Part shown: positions 8,637 through 14,712 of the stretch, one piece after another
Numbering within the stretch: position 1 is the stretch's first letter
Layout: each line of letters begins with the position of its first letter
NCBI GenBank assembly: GCA_045647885.1
Contig: JAZRMX010000006.1
Location: forward strand, 42,578-106,577
Reading direction: 5' to 3'
Source: HGM04593 sp045647885
Lineage (GTDB): Bacteria; Bacteroidota; Bacteroidia; Bacteroidales; Bacteroidaceae
Length of the DNA stretch: 64,000 nt
The notes under the pieces: generated by a model
Database searches by the model: none
What the model was told of the DNA's origin: nothing
What the model saw: only the letters and a program-made list of their open reading frames with translations
Position numbers and translations under genes: made by a program

Positions 8637-9302
8637 ATGTACGAAAACCTATTGTGCCTCCCTTATTTCCAGGGGATGGGAAAAGACGACATAACAGCCA
8701 TACTCGACAAGGTGAAGATGGAATTCACCACCCACAGCGACAAGGAAACACTCTGCACCAAAGGCAGCGAGTGCAACAGATTCACAATAATCACAAAAGG
8801 CGAAGCCACATCTGTAGCAACCGACAGCGAGGGTACATACTCCATAACCGAGGAACACAAAGCACCCTACGCCATAGAGCCTTACTCCATATTCGGTTAC
8901 GATACACAATACAAAAGAACATACACGGCAAAAGAGAGTTGCACCACCCTCTCCATAGAGAAAAGCAGTTTTTTCGGCGAGCTTTCAAAGCACAACATAT
9001 TCATAATAAATTTCATGAATCTCATAAGCCGCAAAGCACAAATAGCCGATACCGCCATATGGAACCTTACCCCCACAAGCATCGAGGGGCGCATAATAGC
9101 ATTTATTGCACAACGCTGCGAAACCACCTATGGATGCAAGCGACTGAACATAAAAATGGAGCGCCTCGCCGAAATACTCTGCGAGACACGCCTCAATGTT
9201 TCGCGCGCGCTCAACAACCTGCAGGACAAAGGAGTGGTAACACTGAACAGAAAAGAGGTATACATACCCGAATTCAAGGAACTGCTGCCCCACATAAAGT
9301 AA
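8637..9302 (+). CDS. Crp/Fnr-family transcriptional regulator
   Basis: 221 residues. Residues about 1-115 form a cyclic-nucleotide-binding-type beta roll (E-x-LCTKGSECNRFTIITKGE), followed by a dimerisation helix (about 120-145) and a winged HTH (about 165-215) with MERLAEILCETRLNVSRALN as the recognition region. There is no Cys cluster for an Fe-S cofactor like that of Fnr, and the phosphate-binding R-S/T-A of true cAMP receptors is not recognisable, so the ligand is unknown. It is transcribed divergently from miaA; the shared interval holds an inverted repeat that could be its own operator. The codon usage is rich in AUA compared with neighbouring highly expressed genes, consistent with low expression. 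Confidence 0.88.
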   Translation: MYENLLCLPYFQGMGKDDITAILDKVKMEFTTHSDKETLCTKGSECNRFTIITKGEATSVATDSEGTYSITEEHKAPYAIEPYSIFGYDTQYKRTYTAKESCTTLSIEKSSFFGELSKHNIFIINFMNLISRKAQIADTAIWNLTPTSIEGRIIAFIAQRCETTYGCKRLNIKMERLAEILCETRLNVSRALNNLQDKGVVTLNRKEVYIPEFKELLPHIK

Positions 9303-9384
9303 CCCACCACGCAGAGAACAACAGCAAAGCACCCCTCACCCACCACGCCAAAAAAACTTTTCGCACAAAAAAACCTCTATTTTT

Positions 9385-9415
9385 TTGGCACTAACCAATA
9401 AACGCACTATCTTTG
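9385..9415 (+). promoter_or_regulatory. tRNA-Arg promoter
   Basis: TTG at 9385-9387, 20-base spacer, TATCTTTG at 9408-9415; start site would be near 9422, about 30 bases before the mature tRNA. A near-ideal sigma-ABfr promoter. Confidence 0.75.
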
Positions 9416-9453
9416 CACCCGCAAAGCCCAATAGCCTTGCAAAAATAAAGGTC

Positions 9454-9527
<74 letters not shown>

Positions 9528-9529
9528 CA

Positions 9530-9571
9530 AACTAAGGGAAAAGTTGAAAAACTTTTCCCTTAGTTGTTTTT
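9530..9571 (+). terminator. Intrinsic terminator of the tRNA-Arg unit
   Basis: A perfect 16-base stem (9530-9545 with 9550-9565), GAAA tetraloop, then GTTTTT. It begins three bases after the tRNA discriminator, so the primary transcript is about 150 bases. Confidence 0.92.
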
Positions 9572-9713
9572 ATTCAAGGAATAAATGGTTTCAAACACAC
9601 ATATTTAATCCAATTTTTGAAACCCGCAGACAGGCACTAATGCTCCCTCGCCTGCAAGCAATTGCTTGCAGTTCCGCTTACTACAAAAAGATTAAGAATG
9701 CGACCGGACACTA
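9572..9713. other. Intergenic spacer with a 20-base perfect palindrome
   Basis: Between the tRNA terminator and the nhaA stop codon. The only structure is CTGCAAGCAATTGCTTGCAG at 9652-9671, a perfect palindrome without a U-tract on either strand. No ORF of note. Confidence 0.5.
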
Positions 9714-11054
9714 TTACTTCGCAACCTTAGGCAAATAGCGATTAAGCAGGAAAACCCCGGCAACAGCCGATATCAAGGAGCCACAAAGGATACCCAACTT
9801 CGCCTGCCCCAGAATGGCAGCACCGCCCTGCATGGAAGCATACGAAAGGTCGGCTATAAAGATTGACACAGTAAGCCCAATGCCGCAAAGCACACACACC
9901 GATGCAAAAGAGCGCCAGTCGCAACCTTGAGGCAGGCTCACAAGCCCACACTTTATAGAGAGCCAAGAGAAGGAGAACACTCCCACAAACTTACCCACAA
10001 AAAGACCCGCCATCACAGGCAAACCCACACCTGTAAACAGAGAAGCAAGGCTCATACCGGCAAGATCCACGCCCACGTTTGCAAACGCAAAGAGAGGAAC
10101 CACCACATAACCTATAAAGCTGTTCATTCCATCCTCCAAATCCTGCAAGGGACTAATCAGTTTGTCGGCTGCCGATTCTATGCTTTTTAATTTGTGAATC
10201 TCGTCGTGAGTGAGCACCACCGTGTGATGCTTGGCAGTAACCTCGTGTACAGGCAAGTGCGCAATATTCTCACGTATACGCTCAATATAATAAGCCGACC
10301 CTCGGCGCAACGAAGCCGGTACGCAGAACGCCACAATAACACCGGCGATGGTTGCGTGTATGCCGGAGTTAAGCATCGCATACCACAGCACCAGACCCAC
10401 TGCAAGATAAAAGGATTTCTTGCCTATCCTTTTTATATTACCGAAAACAAGCAGTACCACACACGCTAAAGCCAGGAGCAGGAAAGTAACGTTCAAGTGA
10501 GAGGTATAGAAGAGCGCAATAACAATAATTCCACCAAGGTCGTCGGCAACAGCAAGAGCAGCAAGGAATACCTTGAGCCCAATGGGCACCCTCTTACCAA
10601 AAAGCGAGAGAACACCCAGCGAGAAGGCAATATCGGTTGCCATAGGTATGGCCATTCCGCGGAGCATACCGGCATCGGCAGGGGAAAGAAGCCAAAAAAG
10701 CAACACGGGAACTATCATACCGCCACACGCGCCCACAATGGGCAACATAGCCTTCTGGCGCGACGAAAGCTCGCCCACAAGTATCTCACGCTTTATCTCA
10801 AGCCCCACAGCAAGGAAAAAAAGCGCCATAAGAAAATCGTTGATTACCGCCATAAGCGACATGGGACTGCCACCGTGGCTGAAAAGGTTAAAACTGCCAA
10901 CCGAAAGGGAAACCGGAGCTTCCCACCACCCGAAATAGGCAGCCTTGAAAGGAGAATTTGCACAAGCAAGTGCAAGAATTGAGAAAATGACAAGTACAGC
11001 ACTGGAAGTAACATACTTCTTAACCATACTCTTAAAACTATAATTGTGTGTCAT
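9714..11054 (-). CDS. nhaA: Na+/H+ antiporter NhaA
   Basis: 446 residues, about 12 membrane segments. It exchanges cytoplasmic Na+ for external protons. LAVADDLGGI near residue 165 holds the paired ion-binding aspartates (Asp163/Asp164 in E. coli), and MALFFLAVGLEIKRE near 75 is the conserved TM2 region. The protein is some 55 residues longer than the E. coli form because of a polar insertion around residues 240-290 that includes HHTVVLTHDEIHKL, a cytoplasmic loop. Transcribed alone; a minus-strand TACTTTTG box lies at 11093-11100, 39 bases ahead of the start. No nhaR-like regulator is next to it. Confidence 0.95.
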   Translation of the reverse strand: MTHNYSFKSMVKKYVTSSAVLVIFSILALACANSPFKAAYFGWWEAPVSLSVGSFNLFSHGGSPMSLMAVINDFLMALFFLAVGLEIKREILVGELSSRQKAMLPIVGACGGMIVPVLLFWLLSPADAGMLRGMAIPMATDIAFSLGVLSLFGKRVPIGLKVFLAALAVADDLGGIIVIALFYTSHLNVTFLLLALACVVLLVFGNIKRIGKKSFYLAVGLVLWYAMLNSGIHATIAGVIVAFCVPASLRRGSAYYIERIRENIAHLPVHEVTAKHHTVVLTHDEIHKLKSIESAADKLISPLQDLEDGMNSFIGYVVVPLFAFANVGVDLAGMSLASLFTGVGLPVMAGLFVGKFVGVFSFSWLSIKCGLVSLPQGCDWRSFASVCVLCGIGLTVSIFIADLSYASMQGGAAILGQAKLGILCGSLISAVAGVFLLNRYLPKVAK

Positions 11055-11092
11055 TATGTTTGGGTTTCTTTAAAATATTCATAAAAAGTATG

Positions 11093-11100
11093 CAAAAGTA
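11093..11100 (-). promoter_or_regulatory. nhaA promoter -7 box
   Basis: Minus-strand TACTTTTG fits TAnnTTTG and lies 39 bases upstream of the nhaA start. No convincing -33 element is seen. Confidence 0.45.
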
Positions 11101-11228
11101 CCACCTTTAACCACGCGAACAGCACTTTATTTATAGGCTCTTTCTATCATTACAATAGATTTTAACGATAGCAGAGCCAAATGTGGGCAAAAAACAATCA
11201 CTCCTATATTAAAAATATTGCACTAATA

Positions 11229-11259
11229 TTAGGGATAAAAGAAAATAATTGTAAATTTG
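11229..11259 (+). promoter_or_regulatory. ilvA promoter
   Basis: TAAATTTG at 11252-11259 with a weak TTAG -33 element at 11229-11232 (19-base spacer). It rules out the longer ilvA reading-frame start at 11181, which is upstream of it. Confidence 0.6.
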
Positions 11260-11288
11260 CGCAATACAAATTTAAAAAAAATACACAT

Positions 11289-12497
11289 ATGCTAACACTT
11301 GACAAAATATACCACGCATCGTATGTGTTGAAGGACGTGATTCGCAGAACAGACCTTATCCACGCCCCTCAAATCAACCCCAACGCAACGGTATATCTTA
11401 AGCCCGAGAACCTGCAGTTGACAGGTTCCTTCAAAGTGAGAGGTTCGTATTACAAAATCTCACAGCTTTCAGCCGAAGAGAAGGCAAAAGGCGTTATAGC
11501 CTGCTCGGCCGGTAACCACGCACAAGGCGTAGCACTTGCCGCCACAAAGAACGGCATCAAGTCTACTATCTGCCTGCCCGACTGCGCCCCCATTTCAAAG
11601 GTTGAAGCTACAAAAAGATACGGAGCCGAAATATGCCTTGTCGAGGGCGTTTACGACGACGCTTACCAGAAAGCGTTGCAGTTGCGCGACGAGAACGGCT
11701 ATACATTCATCCACCCCTTTGACGATGTGGATGTAATCGCCGGCCAGGGAACCATCGGTCTTGAGCTTCTCGACCAGTTGAAAGAGATTGACGCAGTAAT
11801 TGTACCCATCGGTGGTGGTGGTCTCATCTCGGGTGTAGCATTCGCAATAAAATCACTCAACCCCAACGTAAAGGTATATGGTGTGCAGTCAAGCGGCGCT
11901 CCCAGTATGTTCAATTCAATAAAGAACAAGAAGATTGAGCGTCTTGCCGGAGTTTCCACAATTGCCGACGGTATTGCCGTGAAAGAGCCCGGACAGAACA
12001 CATTCAACATCTGCAGCAAGTATGTAGACAAGATTGTAACTGTAACCGACGACGAAGTATCTTCAGCAATCCTTTCAATGCTCGAGCACCAGAAACTCAT
12101 TTCCGAGGGTGCAGGTGCTGTAGCTGTTGCAGCAGCAATGTTCAACAAAGTACCCATTGAGGGCAAGAATGTTGTATGTCTTGTTTCGGGCGGTAACATC
12201 GATGTAACCATCCTCGACCGCGTTATTAAACGAGGCTTGCTCACAACCGGCCGCTCTTACGCACTCACCATTGAGTTGCTCGACAAACCCGGCCAGCTGT
12301 TGCAGATTTCAAGAATTATTGCCGAGCACGGCGGTAACGTAATATCGGTTCACCACGAGCGCGCAAACGCAAGTATGGACATCAACGGTTGCTTCCTGCG
12401 CATAAATATGGAGACACGCAACTTTACACAAATCGACGAGATTAAAGACGCCTTGTTGAAAGCAGGCTTCAAAATATTGGAAAACGTAAAATTCTAA
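11289..12497 (+). CDS. ilvA: Threonine ammonia-lyase (threonine deaminase), with ACT domain
   Basis: 403 residues from ATG 11289. The frame is open back to 11181, but the extra 36 codons precede the promoter box at 11252 and have no family counterpart. PLP-dependent conversion of threonine to 2-oxobutanoate, first step of isoleucine synthesis. ENLQLTGSFKVRG (about 45) carries the Schiff-base lysine, SAGNHAQG (about 77) binds the PLP phosphate neighbourhood, and IGGGGLISG (about 175) is the glycine loop. A single C-terminal ACT domain (about 330-403) suggests allosteric control. It is the medium-length form, not the 514-residue E. coli IlvA. ridA follows after 6 bases. The rest of the pathway lies at 30-35 kb. 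Confidence 0.94.
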   Translation: MLTLDKIYHASYVLKDVIRRTDLIHAPQINPNATVYLKPENLQLTGSFKVRGSYYKISQLSAEEKAKGVIACSAGNHAQGVALAATKNGIKSTICLPDCAPISKVEATKRYGAEICLVEGVYDDAYQKALQLRDENGYTFIHPFDDVDVIAGQGTIGLELLDQLKEIDAVIVPIGGGGLISGVAFAIKSLNPNVKVYGVQSSGAPSMFNSIKNKKIERLAGVSTIADGIAVKEPGQNTFNICSKYVDKIVTVTDDEVSSAILSMLEHQKLISEGAGAVAVAAAMFNKVPIEGKNVVCLVSGGNIDVTILDRVIKRGLLTTGRSYALTIELLDKPGQLLQISRIIAEHGGNVISVHHERANASMDINGCFLRINMETRNFTQIDEIKDALLKAGFKILENVKF

Positions 12498-12503
12498 AAA
12501 ACT

Positions 12504-12878
12504 ATGATTAAAAAGATTCATACCGACAACGCTCCTGCAGCCATCGGTCCCTACTCACAGGCTATCGTATGCGGAAATATGCTCTTCACATCGGGCCAGG
12601 TACCCATCAACCCTGCAACAGGCGAAGTTGAAGCAGAAGGTATAGAGGCACAGGCTACACAAGTTATGAAAAACCTTGCAGCCGTCCTCGAGGCAGCAGG
12701 CACAACATTCGAAAAAGCTGTAAAAACAACCTGCTTCTTGAAAAATATGGAGGACTTCGCAGCCTTCAACGCTGTTTATGCACAGTACTTCACCGAGAAA
12801 CCCGCACGTTCTTGCGTAGCTGTAAAACAGCTTCCCAAAGATGTACTTGTAGAAGTTGAGGTTATTGCCGAAATCTAA
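12504..12878 (+). CDS. ridA: RidA family reactive intermediate deaminase
   Basis: 124 residues, one YjgF/RidA domain. RidA hydrolyses the enamine/imine intermediates released by PLP enzymes such as threonine deaminase, protecting other PLP enzymes from 2-aminoacrylate damage. AIGPYSQAI (about 13-21), TSGQVPINPATGE (about 30) and the conserved Arg in KPARSCVAV (about 103) that binds the substrate carboxylate are present. It is coupled to ilvA with a 6-base gap, the textbook functional pairing, and is closed by a strong terminator at 12904. Confidence 0.95.
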   Translation: MIKKIHTDNAPAAIGPYSQAIVCGNMLFTSGQVPINPATGEVEAEGIEAQATQVMKNLAAVLEAAGTTFEKAVKTTCFLKNMEDFAAFNAVYAQYFTEKPARSCVAVKQLPKDVLVEVEVIAEI

Positions 12879-12903
12879 CAAATACACCAAAACATACAAA
12901 TAA

Positions 12904-12932
12904 AAAAATGGGCTTCAAGCCCATTTTTTTTT
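12904..12932 (+). terminator. Intrinsic terminator of ilvA-ridA
   Basis: AATGGGCTT-CAA-GCCCATT hairpin flanked by A-run and followed by nine T residues; works 26 bases after the ridA stop. Confidence 0.92.
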
Positions 12933-13047
12933 ATGCCGACCAGCCAACCTTGTCACTACACATAATAAAAAAGAGAGTGCAAACGGCAACTTTTCCACAA
13001 AAGGCAAAGAATTTATTTACCAAAAAGGAAAAATGAATGCCAAAATC

Positions 13048-13078
13048 TTTGCCAAATAAAAAAAAAGCACTAATTTTG
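13048..13078 (+). promoter_or_regulatory. rpmH promoter
   Basis: TTTG at 13048-13051, 19-base spacer, TAATTTTG at 13071-13078: both elements match the Bacteroides consensus. Confidence 0.8.
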
Positions 13079-13132
13079 CACGCTGAATAGCGCAGAGTAC
13101 TTTAGAATAAAACATTAAAATAATATAAGACG

Positions 13133-13294
13133 ATGAAAAGAACATTTCAACCCTCTAACAGAAAGAGAAAAAACAAACACGGTTTCCGTGAGAGAATGGC
13201 TACAAAGAACGGCCGTCGCGTATTGGCATCTCGTCGCGCTAAAGGTCGCAAGAAACTCACAGTTTCTGACGAGTACAACGGAAAGAAGAGATAA
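13133..13294 (+). CDS. rpmH: Ribosomal protein bL34
   Basis: 53 residues starting MKRTFQPSNRKRKNKHGFRE and containing RMATKNGRRVLASRRAKGRKK, the invariant bL34 pattern. It is a very basic component of the large ribosomal subunit. Bacterial L34 is usually 44-46 residues; the extra C-terminal tail (LTVSDEYNGKKR) is typical of Bacteroidota. It is transcribed alone from a strong promoter with a 50-base leader and followed by a hairpin at 13340-13375. The usual neighbours rnpA and yidC are absent here; in this phylum rpmH is commonly detached from them. Confidence 0.97.
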   Translation: MKRTFQPSNRKRKNKHGFRERMATKNGRRVLASRRAKGRKKLTVSDEYNGKKR

Positions 13295-13339
13295 TTTCCG
13301 AGCAATGGTAACATTGCGCACAAGCATAAATTTTTGCAA

Positions 13340-13375
13340 TACAAGCGGTTCACTTTCAAAAGTGACCCGCTTGTA
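13340..13375 (+). terminator. Hairpin downstream of rpmH
   Basis: TACAAGCGG and TCACTTT arms pair with AAGTGA and CCGCTTGTA around a small loop, with one interior mismatch. It lacks a clean U-tract, so it may be a processing or stabilising hairpin rather than a strict intrinsic terminator. Confidence 0.65.
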
Positions 13376-13522
13376 TTATGTATGCAATGTATGCGCGACG
13401 GCAAAAAACACAAATCTGCACCTTTTTGACACAATTTAACCACAGTGGGGGTAGCTAATCAATCTTTTAACTTATATTAGCGGCAGTAAACTTCTATTTA
13501 TTCACACAAAAACTTTATTGCT

Positions 13523-14602
13523 ATGAAAAAGCTACTAATTTACAGTTGGCTACCTATGCTTCTTGCAGCAATGGCAACATTTTCATTCACAGCCTGCAGT
13601 GATGACGACGACGAAACGGGTGGCGTTACTGTGGCAACCCCTGCGACCATTGTCGGAAAATGGAAAGTTATGACTCTTGATAGCGAAGGAAGAGAAACCG
13701 GGGATTATAAGATTTGCAGTTTTAATGCCGACGGAACAAGTTCTGTACAACAATTCAACGCCGATGGAACCAGTGGCGAGGAGCACTTTTACACATACAC
13801 TTTCGATGGCACCAACATATACCAATACAATGATAGTGGCAAACTTAAAGATGCTCTGTTAAATGTTACGGTTACAGCCACCACACTCACAGCAACAAGT
13901 GTCACCGGTTTTACCGCAACTATGATCAGGGTTCAAGATGATGATGATAACGATGATAACACCGATGGCGATGATGGCGATGATGGCGATGATGATAGTA
14001 CTGGCAACACTCCCGTTGTACCCGATACCCCTGTTACCAACGGTCACGCCGTAGACCTGGGTCTTTCGGTTAAATGGGCAAGTTGCAACGTTGGTGCCAC
14101 TGCCCCCGAAGAGTATGGCGATTATTACGCTTGGGGTGAAACAGAAGAAAAAAGCGACTACTCATATTACACCTACAAATATTGCTACTTTAATTTCAAT
14201 ATGACCAAATACTGCATACACAGCGACTGCGGCACCGTTGACGGCAAAACCACTCTTGAAGCAAGCGACGACGTAGCCGCCATTAAATGGGGCGGCTCGT
14301 GGCGAATGCCCACCAAAGCCGAGCAAGATGAACTTCGTAACAAATGCACTTGGACCTGGACTACCCTTAACGGTGTTAACGGTTACCACGTAACCGGTTC
14401 CAATGGTAACAGTATCTTCCTGCCTGCTACGGGCTGCTACAGCGGCACGGGACACGATTGGCGAGGCTACGGCCTCTATTGGTCGAGCTCGTTGAACGAC
14501 GAGAGCAGCAGAAGCGCCTACAGCCTAAACTTCAACAGAGATTACCATAGCAACTATTTTAGCCGCTACCAAGGTCTCTCGGTCCGTCCCGTTTGTCCAT
14601 AA
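13523..14602 (+). CDS. Surface lipoprotein: lipocalin-like domain, Asp-rich linker, FISUMP-type C-terminal domain
   Basis: 359 residues. A type II signal ends at Cys25 (SFTAC), followed at once by SDDDDE, the Bacteroides-type lipoprotein export signal that places lipoproteins on the cell surface. Residues about 38-135 form a small beta domain (IVGKWKV start, lipocalin-like). Residues about 138-157 are a run of Asp/Gly/Asn. Residues about 172-359 are the Bacteroidota domain opening with HAVDLGLSVKWASCNVGA, containing WGGSWRMPTKAEQDEL and ending GLSVRPV, related to the Fibrobacter major paralogous domain family. Function unknown; ligand or matrix binding at the surface is a guess. Monocistronic, with a hairpin at 14607-14638. 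Confidence 0.8.
   Translation: MKKLLIYSWLPMLLAAMATFSFTACSDDDDETGGVTVATPATIVGKWKVMTLDSEGRETGDYKICSFNADGTSSVQQFNADGTSGEEHFYTYTFDGTNIYQYNDSGKLKDALLNVTVTATTLTATSVTGFTATMIRVQDDDDNDDNTDGDDGDDGDDDSTGNTPVVPDTPVTNGHAVDLGLSVKWASCNVGATAPEEYGDYYAWGETEEKSDYSYYTYKYCYFNFNMTKYCIHSDCGTVDGKTTLEASDDVAAIKWGGSWRMPTKAEQDELRNKCTWTWTTLNGVNGYHVTGSNGNSIFLPATGCYSGTGHDWRGYGLYWSSSLNDESSRSAYSLNFNRDYHSNYFSRYQGLSVRPVCP
13964..13990 (+). repeat. Three perfect 9-base tandem repeats coding Asp-Gly-Asp
   Basis: GATGGCGAT occurs at 13964-13972, 13973-13981 and 13982-13990, within a longer GAT-rich stretch encoding the acidic linker of the surface lipoprotein. Repeat number changes would stay in frame. Confidence 0.85.
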
Positions 14603-14606
14603 ACAA

Positions 14607-14638
14607 CAATAAATCCCGGTTATTGCCGGGATTTATTG
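14607..14638. terminator. Bidirectional terminator hairpin between the lipoprotein and amidase genes
   Basis: Perfect 13-base stem (14607-14619 with 14626-14638), 6-base loop TTATTG. Positioned between convergent genes. The plus-strand tail is not T-rich; the minus-strand tail (TTGTTGTTT) is somewhat better. Confidence 0.7.
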
Positions 14639-14712
14639 TGTATAATACCTTATAGATAGCTTGGCGGAATAAGCCAGCAACCTCTCCTTTTGTTTTTATA
14701 CCTTTTTTAGCC

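Noticed and set aside
11181..11288. 36-codon N-terminal extension of IlvA
   Set aside because: A consensus -7 box (11252-11259) lies inside it, so it is upstream of transcription.
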